Shown here piece by piece: positions 16,440 through 22,272 of a stretch of 55,841 nt of DNA. The notes beneath the pieces are model-generated. The model was given only the letters and a program-made list of their open reading frames with translations. It was not told the DNA's origin and did no database searches. The position numbers and the translations under genes are program-made. Source of the DNA: a virus; IMG/VR virus record IMGVR_UViG_3300025086_000029, positions 1-55,841 of that record, one strand, 5' to 3'. Each line of letters begins with the position of its first letter. Position 1 is the first letter of the stretch.

Positions 16440-16505
16440 AACCAAAATAGTAGTTCTCTATATATAACCCCTATATTAATGCTTATGATTAGACCTCTCT
16501 AAATC

Positions 16506-16572
16506 CATCCTCTCATCGGGGAAATCTTCGGGAATCCTCATCCTCTGGTCGGGGAAAGTCCTCGCGAATCAT
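16506..16572. repeat. 33-34-bp imperfect tandem repeat, TC-rich
   Basis: Two units in tandem start at 16506 and 16539, sharing CATCCTCT, TCGGGGAAA and GAATC. Related single copies are CATCCTCTTTCCTCGG at 17243 and CATCCTCCATCATCGGGGAA at 17409, the latter inside the nuclease gene. The second unit also holds CGCGAGGA in inverse orientation (16559-16566). The units lie immediately outside the TC/GA-free island and are unusually dense in those same steps. Confidence 0.75.
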
Positions 16573-16586
16573 CAGTGGTTAAAATC

Positions 16587-16618
16587 AAAAAAAGAGGGGA
16601 CAGTCGCCTGTCGCCCTC
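16587..16618 (-). terminator. Intrinsic terminator of 16629-17072
   Basis: Minus strand stem GAGGG-GACAG with a bulged C, loop GCGA, CTGTC-CCCTC, then seven T. Lies just after the stop of the paralogue and isolates it from the downstream promoter. Confidence 0.9.
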
Positions 16619-16628
16619 GTGTTAGATG

Positions 16629-17072
16629 TTAAGCTTTGACTACGAGCTTGATGTACGGAGTCATCCAGTATTTGCTGGACGGTGAGTATCCTCCGTGCAT
16701 GAGAGCATGTAGACAAGTAGGCTTTTTGCGACTGTGTCCAAGAGGAGCAGCTTTATTGAGTATGGTCTTAAGGGACATATCTTTGTCCTTGCCGACACCG
16801 AATAATAACCAATCCTGAATCATTTGTCGGACGCCTCCAGGCTGACCTCCATAGCCGAATGGGACAGGCTTGTCACTTGCCAAGTCACAGTTATCAAGTG
16901 GGACAACCACTACATTGGATTCTTGACCTCCTGCATGCTCCTGGACGAACTTCCAGATGTCATTGTAGGATAGCTCCTTGTCAGTCACTTTTAACTCAAC
17001 TGATTTTACAGTTTTAATTGGAGCGTCTAAGGTTAATGATGCCTTAGTCATCTTTTTAGTAGTTTTAGTCAT
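16629..17072 (-). CDS. Unknown protein, paralogue of 15920-16372
   Basis: 147 residues; no family recognised. It has a basic N-terminus (MTKTTKKMTKASLTL), then ELSYNDIWKFVQEHAGG, VPLDNCDLASDKPVPFGYGG, VRQMIQDWLLFGVG, PLGHSRKKPTCLHALMHGGY and SPSSKYWMTPYIKLVVKA. The conserved core is shared with the neighbouring copy at roughly 40-45 % by eye. Asp and Glu are normal here. Base composition looks more GC-rich than flanking genes, a hint of transfer. Own promoter (17126-17154), GAAAGGGG ribosome site and terminator, so it is moron-like. Two Cys (DNC, PTC) and the His in LGHS are conserved in both. Confidence 0.75.
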   Translation of the reverse strand: MTKTTKKMTKASLTLDAPIKTVKSVELKVTDKELSYNDIWKFVQEHAGGQESNVVVVPLDNCDLASDKPVPFGYGGQPGGVRQMIQDWLLFGVGKDKDMSLKTILNKAAPLGHSRKKPTCLHALMHGGYSPSSKYWMTPYIKLVVKA

Positions 17073-17125
17073 TGTAATCCCCTTTCTACGAGATTGTTAA
17101 GTTAATAGCTGTTTGCTATGATTAA

Positions 17126-17154
17126 AGAATAGCAATTAATTTCTCTAGTTACAA
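17126..17154 (-). promoter_or_regulatory. Promoter for 16629-17072
   Basis: TTGTAA, 17 bases, TATTCT on the minus strand, followed by a leader ending CTCGTAGAAAGGGG before the ATG. That CGTAGAAAGG leader is repeated ahead of three other genes (18186, 24989, 25410). Confidence 0.6.
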
Positions 17155-17199
17155 GTCTATTATTGTCCTATTTATTCGTTTTTTGTCCTCAGTTTAGAC

Positions 17200-17345
17200 A
17201 ATCAATCTGGCGTCATCATCTTTCTTCTTCTTTGTCCTCAATCATCCTCTTTCCTCGGTGAAGAGAAACGATGACGCGAGGATGAAAGACGATAGAGGAA
17301 GATTGATGAGAAACTAATCGTTGTCAGGACGACGCGAGGAGAGTA
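17200..17345. repeat. Pyrimidine-then-purine tract with GAYGACGCGAGGA direct repeat
   Basis: On the plus strand 17211-17258 is almost all TC-rich pyrimidine, and 17259-17345 is GA-rich, so the two halves are partly self-complementary. GAYGACGCGAGGA occurs at 17270-17282 and 17328-17340. CATCCTCT at 17243 relates to the tandem repeats at 16506. No small gene fits. The right end overlaps the 3' end of the nuclease gene. Possible packaging or replication signal. Confidence 0.6.
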
Positions 17346-17745
17346 GAATATGATTGATGATACCCGTCCAGTCGTACGGGATTCTTGTCTCAAAATCAGG
17401 AGTCATGTCATCCTCCATCATCGGGGAATCTACCCAATGCCGAGCTCGCCAGCCCCCAAATAATTTGAGCGACGAGGAAGAGAGATGATGAACCAAGTTC
17501 CAGACGTGTCCTGATTGCGAAGAATATTGAGTTTGCCAGAGAATTTGGTGAGGAGACAAATTGATAGACTTTAATGACTTTAACCTGTGGACTTTCAATT
17601 CTAACCAAAAAGCATGACCATCAACTATGCCATGCAGATCTGGAACTCCAGGAATAGCCCATGACTCAAGACGTGTCCAAAACACCCCTTGAGCCTTTGT
17701 GTTGTCGCGTAGATTATGCCACAGTTTAGACTCAGGCTTTTTCAT
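17314..17745 (-). CDS. PD-(D/E)XK endonuclease, VRR-NUC-like
   Basis: 143 residues. ESKLWHNLRDNTKAQGVFWT is followed by RLESWAIPGVPDLHGIVDGH and AFWLELKV, giving the catalytic order E...GVPD...ELK, then LSPHQILWQ, all typical of VRR-NUC/Holliday-junction-type nucleases in phages. The C-terminal third (about residue 95 on) is extra and acidic (MMEDDMTPDFE). Start abuts the stop of 17745-17990. Beside the terminase genes it could resolve branched DNA before packaging, or degrade host DNA. Confidence 0.7.
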   Translation of the reverse strand: MKKPESKLWHNLRDNTKAQGVFWTRLESWAIPGVPDLHGIVDGHAFWLELKVHRLKSLKSINLSPHQILWQTQYSSQSGHVWNLVHHLSSSSLKLFGGWRARHWVDSPMMEDDMTPDFETRIPYDWTGIINHILLSSRRPDND

Positions 17746-17990
17746 TAATCACACTCTACCTGTTCTACGTCGGGTCGCCACTCTAGCAGATACTCACATA
17801 CTCGTTTCCAAGTATTTTGCACACTAGGGTCAACGTCTTCTACATGACCACTGTTGTACTCGTCATCACACTCTACAAAAAAGTTACTATCCTCTTCTAT
17901 AGTACCATAGCAATAGATTGTCCCTCCGTTTGGTTTGTTGTGGACGTAATCAATATGGTGACCTCGCTCGGTCGTTACATTATATGGCAT
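17745..17990 (-). CDS. Hypothetical acidic protein
   Basis: 81 residues, acidic, beginning MPYNVTTERGHHIDYVHNKP. Three Cys and a Trp-rich C-terminus (TWKRVCEYLLEWRPD). One-base overlaps on both sides place it in a three-gene mini-operon with the Zn-ribbon protein and the nuclease. No family recognised. Confidence 0.5.
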   Translation of the reverse strand: MPYNVTTERGHHIDYVHNKPNGGTIYCYGTIEEDSNFFVECDDEYNSGHVEDVDPSVQNTWKRVCEYLLEWRPDVEQVECD

Positions 17991-18178
17991 TAACCTATCC
18001 TCTCTTCTGGCTTACGATTTTCATTAAAAACCTCTATAATGGTTTTTGTCTCGCCTGTTTGTTGGTTAGTCAGTTTTTCCTTATGACCACAGGGAGTGCA
18101 GAACTCTAGCCATTGACTACCTAATACAAGGTGGTTAGTGTCTGTCCTCTCTTCACATATAATACATTGGTTTGACAT
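17990..18178 (-). CDS. Zn-ribbon microprotein
   Basis: 62 residues with CIICEE near residue 5 and CTPCGHKE near residue 28, a CxxC-CxxC zinc ribbon, then a Thr/Gln/Glu tail. Leads the nuclease mini-operon, following the promoter at 18208-18236 and the CGTAGAAAGG leader. Nucleic-acid or protein binding is likely; the specific role is unknown. Confidence 0.6.
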   Translation of the reverse strand: MSNQCIICEERTDTNHLVLGSQWLEFCTPCGHKEKLTNQQTGETKTIIEVFNENRKPEERIG

Positions 18179-18207
18179 TTTTAATCCTTTCTACGATTAA
18201 TTAAGTT

Positions 18208-18236
18208 ATATTTAATAATAGCATAAAATATGTCAA
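18208..18236 (-). promoter_or_regulatory. Promoter for the Zn-ribbon/nuclease mini-operon
   Basis: TTGACA, 17 bases, AAATAT on the minus strand, overlapping the last codons of the small terminase gene, followed by the CGTAGAAAGG leader. The consensus -35 is strong and the -10 weak. Confidence 0.55.
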
Positions 18237-18781
18237 GTGGTGTCTTTTATTATCTTACTTTCTCCCTCAATAACGAGGTTGTCTTCAGTAAAAGATTTGA
18301 GTGCAGGAAACTCTTCTTGGATTCTCTTAATTTCTTTCATGACTTCGTCGCGATTCATCGAGTCAATCTTTCCATGCAGAATCTCTTTGCGATCAATATA
18401 GAGTCCGGCAGCTTGACCTCGGGATTTCTCTGCCGCGACGGCTGCTGCGAAATTTCCTCCTGTCATAGCTTGATCTCTGATCTCGGCTAATTTTTTAACG
18501 TGTCCTTCAAATGAGACTTCGTATTTTTTAGATAGCTCGCCTTTTAGCTCTTTGATTCGGGCGACTACTGCTGGATATCGGGTTCCGTTGAGGAGTTGCG
18601 ATGCTATTGCATGAGCTGATGCGACAGAATATCCTGCTTTTATCGCTGCCTCAGTCTGGCTTATATCTTCAGTTACATAAATCTTAGCGAACTCTTCCTG
18701 TTTGGGAGTGATCCCCTTCTCCGATCGGGGATTGCCTACAATATCTAATGTGGGCTTATGCGTCTTTTTTGCTAATGCCAT
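18233..18781 (-). CDS. terS: Terminase small subunit
   Basis: The ATG at 18781 has AGGAG six bases ahead and is preferred over the longer frame from 18829; 182 residues. GITPKQEEFAKIYVTEDISQ then TEAAIKAGYSVASAHAIASQ is the terminase_2-type helix-turn-helix that recognises the packaging site. The C-terminal half is helical (HVKKLAEIRDQAMTGGNFAA) and acidic at its end, as in oligomerising small terminases. It lies 2.5 kb from terL, separated by a nuclease mini-operon and the two paralogous inserts. Confidence 0.8.
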   Translation of the reverse strand: MALAKKTHKPTLDIVGNPRSEKGITPKQEEFAKIYVTEDISQTEAAIKAGYSVASAHAIASQLLNGTRYPAVVARIKELKGELSKKYEVSFEGHVKKLAEIRDQAMTGGNFAAAVAAEKSRGQAAGLYIDRKEILHGKIDSMNRDEVMKEIKRIQEEFPALKSFTEDNLVIEGESKIIKDTT

Positions 18782-18838
18782 AATTATCTCCTGTACTTTA
18801 CATAATAGGAGCAGACAGAGAATTTGCAAAGAATTTTT

Positions 18839-18931
18839 TTATCTCCGATAACAGTGTGTGACCAGATGAAGTAAGATATTAGATATTGTATATCGGAATA
18901 TTTCAAAAAAATAATTCATTAACTTTTTCAT
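18839..18931 (-). CDS. 30-residue ORF in duplicated element, copy A
   Basis: ATG preceded by TATATAGGAGTGAA; reads MKKLMNYFFEIFRYTISNIL and ten more residues. The copy at 40695-40811 gives MKKFNNLYSQLFRYTIYNIW, so MKK..N...-FRYTI.NI is shared. The downstream block ATCTGGTCACA is conserved in DNA but read in different frames, so the element may act as DNA or RNA and the peptide may be incidental. It is the last thing before the small-terminase gene. Confidence 0.35.
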   Translation of the reverse strand: MKKLMNYFFEIFRYTISNILLHLVTHCYRR

Positions 18932-18945
18932 TTCACTCCTATATA
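18857..18945 (-). repeat. Duplicated regulatory element, copy A
   Basis: Shares three blocks in the same order with 40747-40825: TGTGACCAGAT, ATATTGTATATCGGAA, and a perfect 25-base block (18921-18945 = 40801-40825) containing TTTCACTCCTATATA, followed by GCAAA. Spacing between blocks differs by some 14 bases. Located upstream of terS; the other copy precedes the early operon. Confidence 0.85.
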
Positions 18946-18950
18946 AGCAA

Positions 18951-18983
18951 ACTCCGTGAACCATTGTTATCGGTCCACGGAGT
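18951..18983 (-). terminator. Hairpin between the accessory operon and terS
   Basis: Perfect 8-bp stem ACTCCGTG/CACGGAGT. On the minus strand it is followed by TTGCTTATA, a poor T-run, so it is a weak terminator or attenuator. It directly precedes the duplicated element and separates 19015-19254 from terS. Confidence 0.5.
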
Positions 18984-19014
18984 CTTAGGGGCATATGGGT
19001 AAACGTAGAGAGAT

Positions 19015-19254
19015 TTACCCTTTGAGAATTCTATTCCAAGCAGTTTCTAAAAGCAAGTAGTGATCGGTATCCATACTTTTTTTATTTAGTTTAAGATACG
19101 TGGAGATAATGGACACGGCAGATTGCCATGACATATCTTTTAGTTTTTCATCCCAATAGGCTTTACTTTCTTGCTCAGCCCAATATTTATCGTCACGATC
19201 GTATGGGTGACGTGGTAATTTAGTATGAGTAGTCATACCTTCTTTATTTTCCAT
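19015..19254 (-). CDS. Hypothetical accessory protein
   Basis: 79 residues, hydrophilic, rich in Trp/Lys/Asp (YWAEQESKAYWDEKLKDMSW), starting MENKEGMTTHTKLPRHPYDR. No family or motif recognised. Good ribosome site GGAGGAAAAC. Last gene of the mini-operon that runs from 20014. Confidence 0.5.
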   Translation of the reverse strand: MENKEGMTTHTKLPRHPYDRDDKYWAEQESKAYWDEKLKDMSWQSAVSIISTYLKLNKKSMDTDHYLLLETAWNRILKG

Positions 19255-19264
19255 AGTTTTCCTC

Positions 19265-19567
19265 CTATATTTCTATGGTTGCGTAGTCAATGAGTTCTAC
19301 TTTAATTTTTTCTGGGTGATGAACTTTGTTTAATCGTTCAGTTTCTGCCATTTGTGATACTCTATCATTTGTGATATTATATTCTACTTCGCCATCGGGG
19401 TAAGTAGTTCTCCATAAATATTTTTTGCCTGTCGGCGATACAACATCAAGAGTTCCATTTTGGAACCCTTTAGCGAAGTCGTGTCCACAGCCACCACACA
19501 GAGAATTTACGGATAAATCGCCCCAAAACTCTGTATTGCATTGGGGACAATATAATTCTTTAGCCAT
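19265..19567 (-). CDS. Zn-ribbon protein
   Basis: The frame extends to 19714, but the ATG at 19567 with AGGGAG upstream starts right where the motif begins: MAKELYCPQCNTEFWGDLSV then LCGGCGHDF. That is a CxxC-CxxC ribbon in the first 35 residues of a 100-residue protein. The rest is a compact beta-like domain (YLWRTTYPDGEVEYNITNDR). Overlaps the upstream gene by eight bases. Role unknown. Confidence 0.6.
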   Translation of the reverse strand: MAKELYCPQCNTEFWGDLSVNSLCGGCGHDFAKGFQNGTLDVVSPTGKKYLWRTTYPDGEVEYNITNDRVSQMAETERLNKVHHPEKIKVELIDYATIEI

Positions 19568-19757
19568 TCGGTTTCTCCCTGAAAGTATTAGCGAATTGTT
19601 TAGCATTATGATAAGTACCTGTAAAATAATCAACAACCTCATACATCGGCGAACCCCAACACTCATCATAGTCGGGGTAAAGGGTAATATCGCCCTTTTT
19701 ATTACCAGTCGCAAAATTATCTTTAGCCCACCTTAGGACAACCCAGTCTTTTTCCAT
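19560..19757 (-). CDS. Hypothetical accessory protein
   Basis: 65 residues, aromatic-rich (MEKDWVVLRWAKDNFATGNK, then YPDYDECWGSPMYEVVDYFT). One-base overlap with the upstream gene and eight-base overlap with the downstream Zn-ribbon gene indicate translational coupling. No family recognised. Confidence 0.5.
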   Translation of the reverse strand: MEKDWVVLRWAKDNFATGNKKGDITLYPDYDECWGSPMYEVVDYFTGTYHNAKQFANTFREKPNG

Positions 19758-20014
19758 TACAAATCTCCCTTTCGCATTCTATAATCTCTATGCCAATCAA
19801 GTAACCCTTTCGCATTAAACACTTGTCGCATTACTTTAAACTCTTCATAAGTACCTAGCCTAATAGAATCAACTAAATCCTTACGTTCAAAGTAACGAAT
19901 ATCGGCTGAAGTAGTATGGGGGTCGGAATTACAATACTCGGCACTTGCTATTCTAAGATTAAGTTCATGCTGTTGACTTGCTGTCAAAGGAACATCTTTG
20001 TATAGTTTTAACAT
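19757..20014 (-). CDS. Hypothetical accessory protein, first of a mini-operon
   Basis: 85 residues, helical and charged (LTASQQHELNLRIASAEYCN; KDLVDSIRLGTYEEFKVMRQ). Ribosome site GAGGAG. It follows the promoter at 20052-20080 and leads four overlapping small genes. No family recognised. Confidence 0.5.
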   Translation of the reverse strand: MLKLYKDVPLTASQQHELNLRIASAEYCNSDPHTTSADIRYFERKDLVDSIRLGTYEEFKVMRQVFNAKGLLDWHRDYRMRKGDL

Positions 20015-20051
20015 TAACTTCTCCTCTTAAGTTGTTGTTTACGTTAAATAA

Positions 20052-20080
20052 ATAGTAACAACGGATAACCCGATAAGCAA
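20052..20080 (-). promoter_or_regulatory. Promoter for the 20014-19015 mini-operon
   Basis: TTGCTT, exactly 17 bases, TACTAT, then TTATTTAA on the minus strand. One of the best examples of the recurring TTGYYT-N17-TACTAT family. Confidence 0.7.
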
Positions 20081-20087
20081 TTCTTGT

Positions 20088-20414
20088 TTAGTCTTTTAGC
20101 CTCACAATATCGTCTTCCCCAAAATATGTACCGAGTTGTGTTTCAATAATGGTTAGAGGTCCATCAGTCTCGTTTGCTATATAATGAATACTTGTTTGTG
20201 GGATATCTATACTTTCGCCTTTTACAAGGGAGTAGAATACACCATCAAGATAAACAGTTGCTTCTCCTTTTGTAACGAGCCAATGTTCGCTCCTGTGCAT
20301 ATGATATTGTTTAGAGATTTGTTTATATGGATTAATCGTTAACTTTTTTACTTTACAATCGTGATCGAGTTGTAGGACTTCATATTTGCCCCATATTCTA
20401 TTAACTATGTCCAT
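20088..20414 (-). CDS. Stand-alone mannose-6-phosphate isomerase-type cupin
   Basis: 108 residues. RIWGKYEVLQLDHDCKVKKL, then PYKQISKQYHMHRSEHWLVT with the H-x-H...E-H metal ligands, ESIDIPQTSIHYIAN, and LTIIETQLGTYFGEDDIVR are the conserved order of the C-terminal cupin of ManC/type II phosphomannose isomerases. The nucleotidyltransferase half is absent. It interconverts fructose-6-P and mannose-6-P in cellular relatives; in the phage it may steer sugar nucleotides for glycan evasion or for DNA glycosylation (inference). Confidence 0.85.
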   Translation of the reverse strand: MDIVNRIWGKYEVLQLDHDCKVKKLTINPYKQISKQYHMHRSEHWLVTKGEATVYLDGVFYSLVKGESIDIPQTSIHYIANETDGPLTIIETQLGTYFGEDDIVRLKD

Positions 20415-20439
20415 CGTTTCCTCCTGAAAAAAATTTTGT

Positions 20440-20585
20440 GCTTACATAATCAATCAGAGTTTCCCAATAAACTTTTGCGTCGCCACGCAAATTAAGACTG
20501 ATTATGTAAGCTAGAGTAGGAAGGGGTTACTAGAAAGGAGATGTACCCCTTCAGTCAAGAGACAATACTAAAAAAACACTTGACT
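20440..20585. ncRNA. Dense intergenic hairpin cluster, possible structured RNA
   Basis: Four inverted repeats in 146 bases: a 12-bp stem GCTTACATAATC/GATTATGTAAGC (20440-20451 with 20500-20511) enclosing a perfect TTTGCGT/ACGCAAA hairpin (20474-20491); then GAAGGGGT/ACCCCTTC (20520-20552); then AGTCAAG/CTTGACT (20553-20585). No open frame of note, no tRNA arms. Lies between MazG and the cupin gene. Strand is undetermined; minus-strand transcription passes through it. Confidence 0.6.
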
Positions 20586-20596
20586 TAACCACTACT

Positions 20597-20956
20597 CTAT
20601 TCTGTCTTTACAAATACTCCATCTAAATTATAACCCTTTCTATCTTGGATCTCAACTAATGCTTTGCGTAAACAATCTTTTACACTAATTTCATTCCTAA
20701 TCATAATATTTATCATTACAACTAACATATCACCAAGGGAATCGGTCAAATCATTATAAATATCGGAACAAATATCATCAGATAATTCACCTAATTCCTG
20801 CATCAACTTTAAACATTGGTCTTTGTCGGAACTACCTTCTATTAATCCTCTATCTTCATGCCACTTTTTTACTTCATCAAGGAGTTCGTCAAACCCCATT
20901 GAATCGTACTTTGACCTAGTCCACCTTCTAGCATTTGGCTTACTAAAATCACTCAT
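20597..20956 (-). CDS. MazG-like nucleotide pyrophosphohydrolase
   Basis: 119 residues. FDELLDEVKKWHEDRGLIEG, then CLKLMQELGELSDDICSDIY and NDLTDSLGDMLVVMINIMIR give the all-alpha NTP-PPase order ExxE...ExxD (ELGELSD, DSLGD). Such enzymes hydrolyse (d)NTPs to monophosphates; phage versions tune nucleotide pools or house-clean dUTP-like substrates. Single-domain, shorter than cellular MazG as is usual in phages. Next to the base-modification genes functionally, not physically. Confidence 0.8.
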   Translation of the reverse strand: MSDFSKPNARRWTRSKYDSMGFDELLDEVKKWHEDRGLIEGSSDKDQCLKLMQELGELSDDICSDIYNDLTDSLGDMLVVMINIMIRNEISVKDCLRKALVEIQDRKGYNLDGVFVKTE

Positions 20957-21190
20957 TTACCACCTCACTTTGTAAAATCTGTTTGTTTTGATATTCAATA
21001 CAGTAGCATAATCTTTATGGATCATCATATCTACTAACTCATAACCATAGGCTATAAGAATCTTTTTTAAGTTATCTAATGTATTATCAAGTTCGTTCTT
21101 TTGATTTATCTGTTCCATAGTCAACTTAAAGTTATCGCTATGAAAGTCAGCAAGTACATTGGATAATTTTATATACTCTGGTATATTCAT
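20957..21190 (-). CDS. Hypothetical accessory protein
   Basis: The ATG at 21190 has AAGGGAG upstream and is preferred over the longer frame; 77 residues starting MNIPEYIKLSNVLADFHSDN. Helical with Leu/Asn/Lys repeats (NELDNTLDNLKKILIAYGYE). Abuts the MazG gene, so co-expressed with it. No family recognised. Confidence 0.5.
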   Translation of the reverse strand: MNIPEYIKLSNVLADFHSDNFKLTMEQINQKNELDNTLDNLKKILIAYGYELVDMMIHKDYATVLNIKTNRFYKVRW

Positions 21191-21213
21191 TTGTTTCTCC
21201 CTTAAAGTTAAGT

Positions 21214-21296
21214 GGAGCCAGAACAATCTATCCTTCTAATAGGTCAATTACACCCATATATCGGCTGGGTTCTGGCTCCGTAGTTCACGCGAACTA
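21214..21296. promoter_or_regulatory. Structured leader ahead of the MazG operon
   Basis: Perfect 11-bp stem GGAGCCAGAAC (21214-21224) with GTTCTGGCTCC (21269-21279), closed over a 44-base loop, followed by TAGTTC/GAACTA (21281-21296). On the minus strand this precedes the gene starting at 21190 by 24 bases. No T-run follows, so it looks like a leader structure, operator or RNase III-type site rather than a terminator. Confidence 0.6.
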
Positions 21297-21312
21297 TGCT
21301 ATTATAATTACA

Positions 21313-21489
21313 TTAATTAGGCAGATTTAAAACTCTAATGTGTTCTTTTAGCCTCGTCAAATCAGAGTTAACAGTTTGCCAAAATTTAATAGCCCAACGA
21401 TTATCATCAGGTAATAATTCTAGCAATACTTCTACATTATTGATTTTTTGCAATATATCTTCTTCTGTAAGATGATCTCTATTGTACAT
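21313..21489 (-). CDS. Hypothetical accessory protein
   Basis: The ATG at 21489 with AAGGAG upstream is preferred over the frame from 21558, which would overlap its neighbour by 80 bases; 58 residues starting MYNRDHLTEEDILQKINNVE. Helical, with LLELLPDDNRWAIKFWQTV. No family recognised. Confidence 0.5.
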   Translation of the reverse strand: MYNRDHLTEEDILQKINNVEVLLELLPDDNRWAIKFWQTVNSDLTRLKEHIRVLNLPN

Positions 21490-21850
21490 TTTTAGGGTTC
21501 TCCTTTTTAGGTCTTCCAGGTTTGCCATATTTAGGCTTCTGGTCTTGTTTACGTCCATACTTTTTTATCTTTTCGTTTTGAACAACTTTACTTCTATTTG
21601 TTAAATTAAATAAATTAGATTCATGTTTACTTGTTTGAGAGGGAGGTAAATAACCTGTCGGCATAAATTGTTCGTTTTCGTTTTCTTCTGCCATAATTTC
21701 CTCAGCATAACAAAGATGAAAAGACATACTTTTATCTGTCATACATTTTACATATTCAATAGTTTCTATCATTTCATCACTTATAATATCTAGGTACAAC
21801 CTACCTTGTGAAGTGATAGTGAAATTAGTAAATGGATAAAACGGTTTCAT
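21479..21850 (-). CDS. Hypothetical protein with C-terminal AT-hook-like motif
   Basis: 123 residues. Structured N-terminal half (FTNFTITSQGRLYLDIISDE), acidic middle, then a basic tail KPKYGKPGRPKKENPKN whose GRP core is AT-hook-like. DNA binding is plausible; the second AT-hook-like protein in the window (the first is at 4387-4503). No family recognised for the rest. Confidence 0.5.
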   Translation of the reverse strand: MKPFYPFTNFTITSQGRLYLDIISDEMIETIEYVKCMTDKSMSFHLCYAEEIMAEENENEQFMPTGYLPPSQTSKHESNLFNLTNRSKVVQNEKIKKYGRKQDQKPKYGKPGRPKKENPKNVQ

Positions 21851-21910
21851 TTACGTTCCCCAAACAAAAAGATTAACAATACCATCAATGCTAATATTAT
21901 ATAAAGCATA

Positions 21911-22096
21911 TCAAGTTGGAAACCTTAAAACATTGTCAGAGACTGCGATTGCATGGTCTCGTGTATATGTATCAATAAAGGTTTCAATATCATTTTCGTT
22001 CATGCCCCATGCTTTAAGTTGGGAGATAGCTGTCTTAGCTGATATACAACCCTCAATAAATAAAGCTTGCACTTCTTCTATACTACTTGGCGTCAT
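21911..22096 (-). CDS. Hypothetical accessory protein
   Basis: 61 residues, helical: SIEEVQALFIEGCISAKTAI then LKAWGMNENDIETFIDTYTR. The layout resembles a short helical dimer or UBA-like domain. AAGGAA site and a TAGAAAGG-type leader are well placed. No family recognised. Confidence 0.5.
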   Translation of the reverse strand: MTPSSIEEVQALFIEGCISAKTAISQLKAWGMNENDIETFIDTYTRDHAIAVSDNVLRFPT

Positions 22097-22211
22097 AACA
22101 ATTCCTTTCTATGTTTATTGCTATATTTAAATTTAGCCCACCATAAAGGGAGGAGCAAGTCCTTTTGTGTCTGTGAACTTAGATAACAAAAGATACAAAA
22201 AGAAAAGTCTT

Positions 22212-22240
22212 TTGACTTCACAGGGGCTACCTTATAAATA
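22212..22240 (+). promoter_or_regulatory. Plus-strand promoter for 22273-22563
   Basis: TTGACT, 17 bases, TAAATA (or TATAAA at 15). Placed 33 bases before the start codon, with AAGGAG as ribosome site. It is one of only two plus-strand promoters indicated in the window. Confidence 0.55.
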
Positions 22241-22272
22241 CGCAAAATAAACAACTTAAAAGGAGAATAAAA

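Larger units (their letters stand above)
15871..16454. other. 584-base island free of GA and with one TC
   Basis: Reading every base, the plus strand has no GA and a single TC (16293-16294) between the TC ending at 15870 and the TC starting at 16455. The minus strand is therefore equally free. The island covers terminator, coding region, leader and promoter of one gene. All Ser codons are AGY; no GTC, CTC, TTC, ATC, GGA, CGA or AGA codon occurs. The paralogue next door has about 58 such steps in 420 bases (hand count). This is not explained by AT content or by coding. Confidence 0.95.

Noticed and set aside
20440-20511. tRNA-like acceptor stem GCTTACA/TGTAAGC
   Set aside because: The stem is 12 bp, there is no T-arm, anticodon arm or conserved GGTTCGA loop on either strand.
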